Notes: generated from the sequence alone by a model not told the origin. A stretch of DNA of 64,000 bases from Streptomyces rugosispiralis (GCF_024505145.1 NZ_JANIAA010000036.1:44438-108437), one strand, 5' to 3'; shown: positions 32,446-40,691, counted from the stretch's first letter. Numbers and translations are program-made.

Positions 32446-33084
32446 ATGACGACAGACACCGCCGTCCTGACGGCGACCACCACGCCCGTATCCGCCACCG
32501 ACACCGACTCCCCCATCCGGCTCGCCATCATCATCGGCAGCACCCGCGAGGGCCGCTTCGGGCCGAAGGTCGCGGACTGGTTCGCCGGTCATGCGACGCT
32601 CCGCTCCGATATGGCCGTCGATGTCGTGGACCTGGCCGAGACCCCGCTGCCCACCGACCTCACCCACCGGCCCGGCCCCGAGGACGTCGCGGCCCTGGAG
32701 GCCGTGACGCCCAGGCTGGACGCGGCCGACGCGTTCGCCGTGGTCACGCCCGAGTACAACCACAGCTACCCCGCCTCCCTGAAGAACGCGATCGACTGGC
32801 ACTTCACCCAGTGGCAGGCCAAACCGGTCGGCTTCGTCTCCTACGGCGGTATCTCCGGGGGCCTGCGCGCGGTCGAGCATCTGCGGCCGGTCTTCGCCGA
32901 GGTCCACGCCGTGACCGTCCGGGACACGGTCAGCTTCCACAACGCCGGCGGGCTGTTCGGGGAGGACGGCCGACTGAAGGACCCCGAGGGTCCGGACACC
33001 GCCGCCGGGGCGATGCTCGACCAGCTCACCTGGTGGGCGCGGGCCCTGCGCACGGCCCGCACCACCCACCCGTACGGCGGCTGA
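32446..33084 (+). CDS. NADPH-dependent FMN reductase, probable SoxR target
   Basis: The ATG at 32446 gives 212 residues with a flavodoxin-like fold. The FMN phosphate loop is IIGSTREGRFGPKVADW, followed by the second flavin segment TPEYNHSYPASLKNAIDW. It belongs to the NADPH-dependent FMN/quinone reductase group. Its promoter carries a SoxR-like site. In S. coelicolor such reductases are part of the small SoxR regulon that protects against the organism's own redox-active products. The N-terminal 20 residues are a Thr-rich extension. Confidence 0.9.
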   Translation: MTTDTAVLTATTTPVSATDTDSPIRLAIIIGSTREGRFGPKVADWFAGHATLRSDMAVDVVDLAETPLPTDLTHRPGPEDVAALEAVTPRLDAADAFAVVTPEYNHSYPASLKNAIDWHFTQWQAKPVGFVSYGGISGGLRAVEHLRPVFAEVHAVTVRDTVSFHNAGGLFGEDGRLKDPEGPDTAAGAMLDQLTWWARALRTARTTHPYGG

Positions 33085-33209
33085 TCCACCCGGCGGCGCC
33101 GACCCCCGTCGACGGCGCCGCCGGAAACGCGGCCCCCTACGACGAGTTCGTCTTCGGCCTGGAGCGGATCCTCGACGGTGTGGAGGCGCTGATCAGCGGG
33201 CGTAGCTGA
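33085..33209 (+). pseudogene. C-terminal remnant of a TetR-family regulator
   Basis: Just after the reductase stop, a frame without a start encodes a Pro/Ala stretch and then YDEFVFGLERILDGVEALIS and a stop at 33209. F-GL-RILDGVEALI is the typical last helix of many TetR proteins that regulate adjacent reductases. The rest of the regulator is absent. It is probably a leftover from deletion of a regulator gene. An alternative is chance similarity, since only ~20 residues are informative. Confidence 0.5.
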
Positions 33210-33263
33210 CCGCCCGGGGCCTCGCGCTCCGCACGCCCTCGGGACTCCGTCGGTCCACCGGAC

Positions 33264-33290
33264 TGGCCAGATTCTTGTACATCCTGGCCA
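33264..33290 (+). promoter_or_regulatory. TGGCCAG-13-CTGGCCA dyad upstream of the quinone reductase gene
   Basis: Two perfect 7-bp arms (33264-33270 and 33284-33290) flank a 13-bp AT-richer spacer containing TTGTAC, a possible -35. The centre lies about 50 bp before the ATG at 33328. It is a good operator candidate. The regulator may be the one whose remnant lies just upstream, or another encoded elsewhere. Confidence 0.45.
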
Positions 33291-33327
33291 TCCGGCCACT
33301 CGTCGGCCCCGGGGCCGGTTTCCGAAC

Positions 33328-34194
33328 ATGGTGGGCATGAATGTGCTGTGGATATTCGCCCACCCCGAACAGCGTTCCCTCAGCGGGGCGTTGCGCGACG
33401 AGGGGCTGCGCGCCCTGCGCGAGGCGGGCCATGAGTACCGGCTGTCCGACCTCTACGCGATGCGCTGGAACCCCGTGGTGGACGGCGCCGACTTCCGGCA
33501 TGACGCGGACGAACGCCTCATCGTCGGGGCCGCCTCGCGGCGCGCCTATGACGCGGGGACGCTCGGCGCGGACATCCGCGCCGAGCAGGAGAAGATCGCC
33601 TGGGCCGATACGCTCGTCGTGCAGTTCCCGCTGTGGTGGTACGGCATGCCCGCCATCCTCAAGGGCTGGTTCGACCGCGTCTTCGTCAAGGGCTTCGCGT
33701 ACGGGGTCATCGGGCCGGACGGCCGCACCCTGCGCTACGGGGACGGCAAGCTGGCCGGTAAGCGCGCCATGGTGGTCCTGACCGCCGGGGCGCCCGAGGC
33801 CACCATGGGCCCGCGCGGTGTCAACGGTGAGCTCGGCGATCTGCTGTTCCCGCTGCACCACGGCACCTTCTGGTACAGCGGGATGTCCGTGCTGCCGCCG
33901 TATGTGGTGTACGGCGCGGACCGGGTCCCGGCCGAGGTGTACGAGACCCATGCCGCCGAGCTGCGGAAGCGGCTGGCCGCCCTGCCGACCGAGGAGCCGA
34001 TCCCGTTCCGCCGTCAGAACGGCGGGGACTACGACGAGCGCCTGGTGCTCCGCCCCGACCTCCTGCCGGGCCGCACCGGCCTCTCCGTGCACTACGCACA
34101 ACCCCGCACCCCGGCCGCCGAAGACGCCCAGGGCACGCAGAGCAACCAGGGCACAAAGGGCCCACAGGGCACGCGGGCCGCCGTGAACGGCTAG
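33328..34194 (+). CDS. NAD(P)H:quinone oxidoreductase, flavodoxin-like fold
   Basis: The 288-residue protein starts with VLWIFAHPEQRSLSGALRDEG, the FAD/FMN phosphate-binding loop of the NQO1/modulator-of-drug-activity family. It contains the conserved LVVQFPLWWYGMPAILKGWFDRVF segment and the loop LTAGAPEATMGPRGVNG. It would reduce quinones by two electrons, avoiding semiquinone radicals, which fits its place near soxR and another reductase. The start may be the ATG at 33328 or 33337. The low-complexity tail (AQGTQSNQGTKGPQGT) looks expanded by short repeats. It overlaps the convergent GNAT gene by four bases. Confidence 0.9.
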   Translation: MVGMNVLWIFAHPEQRSLSGALRDEGLRALREAGHEYRLSDLYAMRWNPVVDGADFRHDADERLIVGAASRRAYDAGTLGADIRAEQEKIAWADTLVVQFPLWWYGMPAILKGWFDRVFVKGFAYGVIGPDGRTLRYGDGKLAGKRAMVVLTAGAPEATMGPRGVNGELGDLLFPLHHGTFWYSGMSVLPPYVVYGADRVPAEVYETHAAELRKRLAALPTEEPIPFRRQNGGDYDERLVLRPDLLPGRTGLSVHYAQPRTPAAEDAQGTQSNQGTKGPQGTRAAVNG

Positions 34195-34733
34195 GAGGGC
34201 GGCCACAGCTCCAGCCGCCAGTCGTTGCACCGCGTCATCGTCCCCACCGGATACTCGAATTCACACTCGCCGAGCAGTGTGAACCCGGCCTTGCGGCACA
34301 CCCCGTTCGACGCGGGATGGCCGATGGACGGATACGCGTGCAGATACCGATGGGTTCGTTGCGCCGCGGCCGCCCGGGCCACCTCCCCCGCGGCCGCGGC
34401 CGCGATCCCCCGCCCCTGGAACGGCGGCAGCACGCCCCAGCCGGTCTCGTACACCGACTCACCCCGCCACTCCCGCTCCCAGTACCCGATGCTGCCGACC
34501 GTCTCGTCCCCCTCGTCCCCCTCCGGCAGCACGATCCGGTACATCCGCCCGGCGCCCGGCCCGGTCAGCTCGGCGTACCGCCGGTGGCGGACCAGGAGTT
34601 GCTCCTCGCTCTCCGGTCCGCCCAGGTGGCCCGTCATCTCCGGGCTGTTGACGCGGCGCAGCAGCTCAAGGCAGAGCGCGCTGTCCTCCCACGGCTCGAG
34701 CCGCATCCGCGCCCCGCTCGCCCCACCGGACAT
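34191..34733 (-). CDS. GNAT-family N-acetyltransferase (RimJ/RimL-like)
   Basis: The 180-residue protein has a GNAT fold of the RimJ/RimL type: RLEPWEDSALCLELLRRVNS at the start, the strand VGSIGYWEREWRGESVYETGW, and the acetyl-CoA loop GRGIAAAAAGEVARAAAAQ followed by NGVCRKAGFTLLGECEFEYP. The substrate is not evident. It ends four bases inside the opposing quinone reductase gene, so both 3' ends overlap. Confidence 0.88.
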   Translation of the reverse strand: MSGGASGARMRLEPWEDSALCLELLRRVNSPEMTGHLGGPESEEQLLVRHRRYAELTGPGAGRMYRIVLPEGDEGDETVGSIGYWEREWRGESVYETGWGVLPPFQGRGIAAAAAGEVARAAAAQRTHRYLHAYPSIGHPASNGVCRKAGFTLLGECEFEYPVGTMTRCNDWRLELWPPS

Positions 34734-34835
34734 GCGCCACCTCCCGCCGTCGGCGCACCCTGCGCCCGCCTTCCGTTCATTCGACCACGGGGGTACGACA
34801 ACGGCCTCGCGCCCAGGTCACGGCCCGGCCCGGCG

Positions 34836-35708
34836 TCAGTCCGCCACCGGCGCCAGCAGCGCCATGTCGTCCTCGTCCAGGGCGATCCGCGCCGCCGCCA
34901 TGTTCTCCTCGAGGTGGGCGAGTGAGCTGGTGCCGGGGATCTGGACGATCACGGGCGAGCGGGCGAGGCCCCAGGCGAGGGCGATCTGATGCGCGGTCGC
35001 GCCGTGCCGCTCCGCGACCGTCCGCAGGTTCTCGCTCTCCAGGTCGGTGTGGCCGCCGCCCAGCGCGAAGAACGGCACATAGGCGATCCCGGCCGCGGCG
35101 CACTCGTCCACCAGCGCCCCGTCGGCCTGGTCGAGCACCCCGAACCGGTTCTGCACCGCCGCCACGGGCGCGATCGCGCGGGCCTCGGCGAGCTGCTCGG
35201 CGCTCACATTGCTCACCCCGAGCTCCCGCACCAGCCCCTCCTCCCGCAGTGCGGCCAGCGCGCCGAACCGCTCCCCGATCGGCACCCCGCCCACCGCCTT
35301 CAGCCGCCCCACCCGCAGGTACACCAGGTCGAGCGCGTCCACGCCCAACTGCCGCAGGTTCTCCTCCACCAGCCCCCGCAGCTGCTCCGGCCGCGCCTCC
35401 GCGTACATCTCCCCGGTCGCGGTGCGCAACGGCCCGATCTTGGTGGCGATGGTGAGGTGCCCGGGGTACGGGTGCAGGGCCTCGCGCAGGATGTCGTTGG
35501 CCCGCTCGGTGGCCGAGAAGTAGAAGGCCGCGGTGTCGATATGACGGGCGCCCAGCTCCACGGCGCGCCGCGCGACCGCCACGGCCGTCGCCCGCTCGAC
35601 GACGGGACCGCTCCACCGCCCCGGCAGCTGCATGGCCCCGAAGCCCAGCCGATCAACCGGTGACGATGGGTACGACGATGCGAACAAGGATGAGAAAGGT
35701 GAGGTCAT
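34836..35708 (-). CDS. aldo/keto reductase
   Basis: The ATG at 35708 gives 290 residues forming a TIM barrel. The first catalytic residues are seen in HIDTAAFYFSATERANDILREAL (Asp and Tyr) and the Lys in IATKIGPL. The usual active-site His on the following strand is replaced in LDLVYLRVGRL, as happens in some AKR subfamilies. The NADPH-binding end has VIVQIPGTSSLAHLEENMAAARI. It likely reduces aldehydes or ketones in the cytosol. The upstream frame that stays open into repetitive sequence is not credible as coding. Confidence 0.9.
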   Translation of the reverse strand: MTSPFSSLFASSYPSSPVDRLGFGAMQLPGRWSGPVVERATAVAVARRAVELGARHIDTAAFYFSATERANDILREALHPYPGHLTIATKIGPLRTATGEMYAEARPEQLRGLVEENLRQLGVDALDLVYLRVGRLKAVGGVPIGERFGALAALREEGLVRELGVSNVSAEQLAEARAIAPVAAVQNRFGVLDQADGALVDECAAAGIAYVPFFALGGGHTDLESENLRTVAERHGATAHQIALAWGLARSPVIVQIPGTSSLAHLEENMAAARIALDEDDMALLAPVAD

Positions 35709-35734
35709 GGGGCAGCATGCGCATGTTTTCGCCC

Positions 35735-35890
35735 CGACCACAAGATCAACCCGGCTCGACAAGATCAGCCCAACCCAACGGGACCGGACCGGCCCGACAA
35801 GATCAGCCCAGCCCGACCGGATCAGCTCAGCACGACAGGACCGGACCGGCCCCACAAGACCAGCCCAGCACGACAAGACCAGCTCAGCCC
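35735..35890 (-). repeat. degenerate CGACAAGA(T/C)CAGC(C/T)CAG repeats at the 3' end of the sigma-factor gene
   Basis: Between the aldo/keto reductase start and the sigma-factor stop, variants of (C)GACAAGATCAGCCCAGC with interspersed GGACCGGACCGGCC occur about eight times. The last copies run into the stop codon of the sigma gene at 35884. The interval contains the aldo/keto reductase promoter but is otherwise repetitive. Confidence 0.8.
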
Positions 35891-37185
35891 GCCGCCGACC
35901 GCTCCAGCAGCAGCGCCCGCTCCCGGGCGTTACGGGTCAGGGCCGCCGCACGCGCGAACTCCGCGCGGGCCTCCTCATGCCGCCCCAGCCGCTCCAGCAG
36001 ATCCCCGCGGACGCTCGGCAGCAGGTGGTAGCCCTTGAGGGCCGGTTCCTCCGCCAGCGCCTCGACCAGCTTCAGACCCGCCGCGGGCCCCTCCGCCATC
36101 GCGACGGCGACCGCCCGGTTGAGCTCCACCACCGGGGACGGGGTCAGCGCCATCAGCCGGCCGTAGAGGGCGGCGATGGCCGTCCAGTCGGTGTCCTCGT
36201 AGCGGATCGCCCGTGCGTGGCAGGCGGCGATGGCGGCCTGGAGGGAGTACGGGCCCTGGCCCGCCCGCTGCAGGGCCTCGACGCCCCGGCGGATGAGCAG
36301 GCGGTTCCACTTGGTGCGGTTCTGGTCGGCGAGCAGCACCGGCTCACCGCCGGGGCCGATACGGGCCCCGACCCGGGAGGACTGGAACTCCAGCAGCGAG
36401 ACCAGTCCGTGCACTTCGGGCTCCCGGGGCAGCAGCCCCGCGAGCACCCGCGCCAGGCGCAGCGCGTCCTCGCACAGGGCCGGGCGCACCAGATCGTCAC
36501 CCGTGGTCGCGGAGTAGCCCTCGTTGAAGACGAGGTAGATGACCTCCAGGACCGAGGAGAGCCGGGCGGTCCGGTCGTCGCCGTACGGCACCTCGAAGGG
36601 GACCTCGGCCTTGGCGAGGGTCCGCTTGGCCCGGACGATGCGCTGGGCGACGGTGGGCTCCGGGACCAGGAACGCGCGGGCGATCTCCTCCGTCGTCAGC
36701 CCGCCCAGCAGCCGCAGGGTGAGCGCGACCCGGGCCTGCGTGGCCAGCACGGGATGGCACGCCGTGAAGATCAGCCGCAGCAGATCGTCGTCGATGTCCT
36801 CGGCGGTCCCGGCGAGATCCGCCGGATCGGGCGGTGAGACGTCCTCCAGGGCCCGCCCGACCTCCGCCAGCTTGCGTGCGTAGGTCTCCTTACGGCGTAC
36901 GAGATCGATCGCGCGGTGCTTGGCGGTGGCCATGAGCCAGGCGCCCGGATTGTCCGGCACACCCGACTCCGGCCACCGCTCCAGCGCGGTGACCAGGGCG
37001 TCCTGCGCGAGTTCCTCGGCCAGCCCGACGTCCCGCACGATGCGGGCGACGCCTGCGATGATTCGCGCGGACTCGATCCTGAAGACCGTTTCGACCGTTC
37101 CGGCGATGCCGGCTGTTTCGCCGCCCTGGGCGCTTTCAGCCGCTTTCGCCGCATCGGCCGGGTTTGCTGCCGTCACGGCCACCAT
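35884..37185 (-). CDS. ECF42-type RNA polymerase sigma factor with C-terminal extension
   Basis: The 433-residue protein has an ECF sigma-2 region (ARIIAGVARIVRDVGLAEELAQDALVTALERWP, NPGAWLMATAKHRAIDLVRR) and sigma-4 (RLLGGLTTEEIARAFLVPEPTVAQRIVRAKRTL). A ~230-residue C-terminal domain with helical repeats follows (FNEGYSATTGDDLVRP, YSLQAAIAACHARA, YDRLM-type TPSPVVELNRAVAVAM). This architecture defines ECF42. These sigma factors lack an anti-sigma and are encoded with DGPF-domain proteins, exactly as seen with the gene at 37224. The tail is needed for activity in studied members. The ATG at 37185 is preferred over an upstream TTG. Confidence 0.93.
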   Translation of the reverse strand: MVAVTAANPADAAKAAESAQGGETAGIAGTVETVFRIESARIIAGVARIVRDVGLAEELAQDALVTALERWPESGVPDNPGAWLMATAKHRAIDLVRRKETYARKLAEVGRALEDVSPPDPADLAGTAEDIDDDLLRLIFTACHPVLATQARVALTLRLLGGLTTEEIARAFLVPEPTVAQRIVRAKRTLAKAEVPFEVPYGDDRTARLSSVLEVIYLVFNEGYSATTGDDLVRPALCEDALRLARVLAGLLPREPEVHGLVSLLEFQSSRVGARIGPGGEPVLLADQNRTKWNRLLIRRGVEALQRAGQGPYSLQAAIAACHARAIRYEDTDWTAIAALYGRLMALTPSPVVELNRAVAVAMAEGPAAGLKLVEALAEEPALKGYHLLPSVRGDLLERLGRHEEARAEFARAAALTRNARERALLLERSAAG

Positions 37186-37223
37186 GAGAGCAGCCGTAAG
37201 GGGACGGAGCAAGCGTTACCGGC

Positions 37224-37580
37224 TCAGGGCTCGACCACCTCGCGGACCTCGACGGTGATGGTCCAGAACTCCTCATGGACCCGCAGGAACCGCTTGGTCC
37301 ACTCCAGGGCCTCGGCCTTGTCCTTGGCCTGGAGCAGGGCGTAGCCGCCGATGACCTCCTTGCTCTCGGTGAAGGGGCCGTCGGTGCAGCTGATCTTTCC
37401 GCCGGACCAGGTGACCCGGGTGCCGTCGGAGGTCGGGGTGAGCCCGGCCGTGTCCAGCATGACCCCGGCCTTGGTCATCTCCTCGATCAGCTCGCCCATC
37501 CGCTCCATGAGCTCGGGGCTGGGACCCTCGGCGGGGGCGTTCTGCTCATCGACGCGGATCATCGACAGATAGCGCGGCAT
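37224..37580 (-). CDS. DGPF (YCII-related) protein, partner of the ECF42 sigma factor
   Basis: This 118-residue protein has the YCII-related fold and the namesake motif in DGPFTESKEVIGGYALLQAK. Homologues are encoded next to ECF42 sigma genes throughout actinobacteria and are usually their targets. It is 38 bp upstream of the sigma gene on the same strand. Its biochemical function is not known. Its promoter region contains a long dyad (37775-37802) that it shares with the divergent XRE gene. Confidence 0.92.
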   Translation of the reverse strand: MPRYLSMIRVDEQNAPAEGPSPELMERMGELIEEMTKAGVMLDTAGLTPTSDGTRVTWSGGKISCTDGPFTESKEVIGGYALLQAKDKAEALEWTKRFLRVHEEFWTITVEVREVVEP

Positions 37581-37774
37581 GGTGACTCCTCATGCGGAAC
37601 GAGATCGAGATTTCGGAACGGAGGCCGGGGGCTGACCCCGCCTCTCACCCCTGCGTCGAACGGGCACCGCCCGGATCGACAGATCTCACGAAATTTTTTG
37701 GCGAGGCCGGATCGGCGAGGTGCGCCGACAGGCCCACACCGACGGCCCCCGCATGACACACACCACTATTGCAA

Positions 37775-37802
37775 GCAAATGCTTGCAATAGTTAGCGCTC
37801 CT
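37775..37802. promoter_or_regulatory. 13-bp-arm palindrome upstream of the XRE regulator
   Basis: ACTATTGCAAGCA (37775-37787) and TGCTTGCAATAGT (37790-37802) form a perfect 13-bp inverted repeat around AA. It is strikingly AT-rich against the genome background and ends 16 bp before the XRE regulator's ATG, overlapping where its promoter should be. Autoregulation by the XRE protein is the simplest reading. Confidence 0.7.
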
Positions 37803-37818
37803 GTTGCAGCATCGAGGC

Positions 37819-38232
37819 ATGGCATCACTCAACGTCGGCAACCTCGGCGAGTTCCTGCGTGAGCAGCGGCGCACCGCGCAGCTGTCGCTGCGGCAGCTGG
37901 CCGATGCGGCCGGGGTGTCCAATCCGTACCTCAGCCAGATCGAGCGCGGGCTGCGCAAGCCGAGCGCCGAGATCCTGCAGCAGCTGGCGAAGGCGCTGCG
38001 GATATCCGCCGAGACCCTGTACGTACAGGCGGGGATCCTCGACGAGCGGGACCGCGAAGAGACCGAGGTGCGCAGCGTGATACTCGCCGACCCCTCGATC
38101 AACGAGCGGCAGAAGCAGGTCCTGCTGCAGATCTACGAGTCCTTCCGCAAGGAGAACGGGCTCCAGACCGCCTCGGACGACGCCTCCGACACCCCCGACA
38201 CCGGCGCCGACGTCGCCGCACCCTCGAACTGA
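37819..38232 (+). CDS. XRE-family transcriptional regulator
   Basis: The ATG at 37819 gives 137 residues. A Cro/C1-type helix-turn-helix occupies residues 8-65 (LGEFLREQRRTAQLSLRQLADAAGVSNPYLSQIERG). A short linker and an acidic Asp/Thr-rich tail follow. It is followed 18 bp later by an HbhA-like gene and then a DUF2516 gene, the same order as Rv0474-hbhA-Rv0476 of Mycobacterium tuberculosis. A palindrome ends 16 bp upstream of its ATG. It probably regulates this cluster. The inducing signal is unknown. Confidence 0.92.
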   Translation: MASLNVGNLGEFLREQRRTAQLSLRQLADAAGVSNPYLSQIERGLRKPSAEILQQLAKALRISAETLYVQAGILDERDREETEVRSVILADPSINERQKQVLLQIYESFRKENGLQTASDDASDTPDTGADVAAPSN

Positions 38233-38250
38233 TCCGGGAGGACCATCACC

Positions 38251-38952
38251 ATGGCCATCACCGACGACGTACGCAAGACCCTCACCGACCCGACCCCGCT
38301 GTACTTCATGGCGGGCACGGCCGACATCGCCGCCCAGAAGCTCAAGGAGGTGCCGTCGTTCGTCGAGAAGATCGTCGCCGAGGCCCCGGAGCGCCTGAAC
38401 GCGGTGCGCAACACCGACCCCAAGGTCGTGCAGGAGCGGGTCTCCCAGCAGGCCAAGGGCGCCCAGGACAAGCTCACCGAGATGCTGGGCACCATCGACA
38501 CCGACATCAAGCGGCTGCGCGACACCGCGCAGGAACTGGCCCTACAGGGTGTGGGCCGGGCCGCCGAGCTCGCCGTGAAGGCGCGGGAGCGGTACGACGA
38601 GGTGGCCGAGCACGGCCAGGAGGTCGTGCGGACCTGGCGCGGTGAGGCGGCCGACGAGGTCGTCGACATCGCCGACGCGATCGAGCCCAAGGGGGAGCGG
38701 GACGGCCACGCCACCCGGTCCAAGGCGCCGTCGCACTCGGTCGCCATGGACTCGTCCAAGGAGACCCCGAAGTCCCCGGCCAAGCCGGCCACTCCCGCCG
38801 CGTCGGGCGGCTCCGGCCACTCGGGCGGCTCCGGCCACTCGGGCGCTCAGCCGTCCGCGGCCTCCTCGGCCTCCCAGGCCAAGAAGGCCCCGGCCCGCGG
38901 CAACAAGCCCGCCACCGCCGCCAAGAAGCCGGAGCCGAAGTCGGCCGGCTGA
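38251..38952 (+). CDS. HbhA-like protein: helical domain with Lys/Ala/Pro-rich tail
   Basis: This is a 233-residue protein. The first ~150 residues are predicted amphipathic helices and coiled coil (VQERVSQQAKGAQDKLTEML, GRAAELAVKARERYDEVAEHG), matching the helical part of mycobacterial heparin-binding haemagglutinin. The tail is low-complexity with Lys/Ala/Pro blocks (KKAPARGNKPATAAKKPEPK), like the heparin-binding tail of HbhA but weaker in charge, and has a SGGSGH repeat. There is no signal peptide. In mycobacteria HbhA also affects lipid bodies and the cell envelope. A soil Streptomyces is more likely to use it for lipid or membrane association than for host adhesion. Confidence 0.8.
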   Translation: MAITDDVRKTLTDPTPLYFMAGTADIAAQKLKEVPSFVEKIVAEAPERLNAVRNTDPKVVQERVSQQAKGAQDKLTEMLGTIDTDIKRLRDTAQELALQGVGRAAELAVKARERYDEVAEHGQEVVRTWRGEAADEVVDIADAIEPKGERDGHATRSKAPSHSVAMDSSKETPKSPAKPATPAASGGSGHSGGSGHSGAQPSAASSASQAKKAPARGNKPATAAKKPEPKSAG

Positions 38953-39061
38953 CGCGCACACCCACGACCGGGCCGGGTACGCCGGGTATACCCTGCGTGC
39001 CCGGCCCGGTGGGCGGGTACGGTGGCCCGCAGAGACGCTTCCCATACATATCTTCTAGGCG

Positions 39062-39415
39062 GTGGACGGCGTGCTGGTTGAAGGCTTCGGCAAGCTGATG
39101 TACTGGGTCTCCTGGGCCCTGCTCCTCTTCAGCCTCTTCGCCTTCGTCGACTCGGCGATCCGCCGGGAGGACGCGTATCGAGCGGCGGACAAGCAGACCA
39201 AGGCATTCTGGTTGATCATCCTCGGCCTCGCCGCCGCGGTGAACTTCTTCATGGGAATCCTGGACTTCCTGCCGATCATCGGGCTGATCGCGACGATCGT
39301 GTACATCGTCGACGTCCGGCCCGCGCTGCGGCAGGTCTCCGGCGGCGGCCGCCGCTGGCCGCGCGGCCGCGGCTCCAGCTCCGACGGCCCTTACGGGCCC
39401 TTCAACGGCCGATAG
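39062..39415 (+). CDS. DUF2516 small membrane protein
   Basis: This 117-residue protein has three hydrophobic helices (about 12-29, 47-65 and 69-86) and a Gly/Arg/Ser-rich tail. The sequence WVSWALLLFSLFAFVDSAIRREDAY, with the acidic-basic loop before the second helix, matches DUF2516, the Rv0476-type protein encoded after hbhA. Start codons at 39062 (GTG) or 39071 (GTG) are possible. The function is unknown. Its constant linkage to HbhA-like genes suggests a membrane partner. Confidence 0.85.
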   Translation: MDGVLVEGFGKLMYWVSWALLLFSLFAFVDSAIRREDAYRAADKQTKAFWLIILGLAAAVNFFMGILDFLPIIGLIATIVYIVDVRPALRQVSGGGRRWPRGRGSSSDGPYGPFNGR

Positions 39416-39464
39416 CGGGCACGAGCGGCCTCATCACGAACGATCGCAAACGGGCCGCGGCCGG

Positions 39465-40691
39465 TCAGCCGCGGTCCAGCAAGAGCACCGCCAGATCGTC
39501 GGTCAGCTCCCCGCCGTTCAGCGACCGCACCTCGGTGACGGTCGCGTCCAGCAGCTCCTCGCCGCGCCGTCCCTCCGCGACCTGGCGCGCCACGATCTCG
39601 ACCATCCCCTCCTGGCCGAGCCGCTGCACCCCCTGCCCGACGCGGCCCTCGATCAGCCCGTCGGTGTACATCATCAGGCTCCACGCCCCGCCGAGCTCGA
39701 CCTCGCGGCGCGGCCAGCGGGCGTTCGGCAGCAGGCCCAGCGCCGGGCCGTTCTCGTCGGTCGGCAGCAGCCGGGGCGCCATGCTCGGGCGGATCGCCAG
39801 CGGTGCGGGGTGCCCGGCCAGGCAGACCCCGGCCCGGCGGCCGTCCGGGGCGATATCGACGGTGCACAGTGTGGCGAAGATCTCATCGTCGGCGCGTTCG
39901 TTCTCCAGCACCTGCTGAAGGGTGCCGAGCAGCTGATCGCCGCAGAGCCCGGCGAAGGTCAGGGCGCGCCAGGCGATCCGCAGCTCCACGCCGAGGGCGG
40001 CCTCGTCCGGGCCGTGGCCGCAGACGTCGCCGATCATCGCGTGGACCGTGCCGTCCGGGGTGCGGACGGTGTCGTAGAAGTCGCCGCCGAGCAGGGCGCG
40101 GCTGCGGCCGGGCCGGTAGCGGGCGGCGAAGTGCAGCCCGGAGCCGTCCAGCAGCGGGGTGGGCAGCAGTCCGCGCTCCAGCCGGGCGTTCTCCTGGGCG
40201 CGCAGCCGTGACTCGGTGAGCTGGCGCTGGGCGAGGTCGGCACGTTTGCGCTCGACGGCGTAGCGGATGGCGCGGCTGAGGATCCGGCCATCCAGCTCGC
40301 CGCGGAAGAGGAAGTCCTGGGCGCCCACCCGCACCGCCTCGGCGGCGCGCTCGGCGTCGTCCTCGGCGGTGAGCACGAGGACGGCGTGCGAGGGCGCGAG
40401 CCTCAGCACATCGCGCAGCGTGGCCAGCGAGTCGACGCCGTCGTGGCACGGGCCCGGCAGGGCCAGGAGGATGCACTGCACCCCGTCGGTGAGCAGCCGG
40501 CTGGCCTCGGTGAGGTTGCGGGCCATACGGATGCGGACCCGGTTACCCTCGGTATCAAGCATTTCGGGAACGTTGAAGGCACCGGACGGATCGTCCTCGA
40601 TCACCAGCAGGGTGAGCCCGTTGTCGGGCAGGGTGGCGGGACCGGCCGACTGGGCCGGTGCCTCCCGTTGCCTCGGCACGGGTACGGACAT
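39465..40691 (-). CDS. SpoIIE-type PP2C phosphatase with a degenerate receiver domain
   Basis: The 408-residue protein has an N-terminal response-regulator receiver (LLVIEDDPSGAFNVPEML), a linker helix, and a PP2C/SpoIIE phosphatase with the metal ligands in LLGGDFYDT, IGDVCGHG and LTDDLAVLLLD. In the receiver the phospho-acceptor Asp is replaced by Ala77 (CILLALPGPC, where CVLLDLxLP is expected), and the switch Lys region reads FLFRGELDG. The receiver therefore cannot be phosphorylated in the usual way and may act by protein contact. Such phosphatases activate anti-anti-sigma factors for stress sigma factors of the SigB type. Confidence 0.92.
   Translation of the reverse strand: MSVPVPRQREAPAQSAGPATLPDNGLTLLVIEDDPSGAFNVPEMLDTEGNRVRIRMARNLTEASRLLTDGVQCILLALPGPCHDGVDSLATLRDVLRLAPSHAVLVLTAEDDAERAAEAVRVGAQDFLFRGELDGRILSRAIRYAVERKRADLAQRQLTESRLRAQENARLERGLLPTPLLDGSGLHFAARYRPGRSRALLGGDFYDTVRTPDGTVHAMIGDVCGHGPDEAALGVELRIAWRALTFAGLCGDQLLGTLQQVLENERADDEIFATLCTVDIAPDGRRAGVCLAGHPAPLAIRPSMAPRLLPTDENGPALGLLPNARWPRREVELGGAWSLMMYTDGLIEGRVGQGVQRLGQEGMVEIVARQVAEGRRGEELLDATVTEVRSLNGGELTDDLAVLLLDRG

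Noticed and set aside
34836..35876. 346-residue form of the aldo/keto reductase
   Set aside because: The extra 56 residues are translated from the degenerate repeats at 35735-35876. The barrel starts normally from the ATG at 35708.
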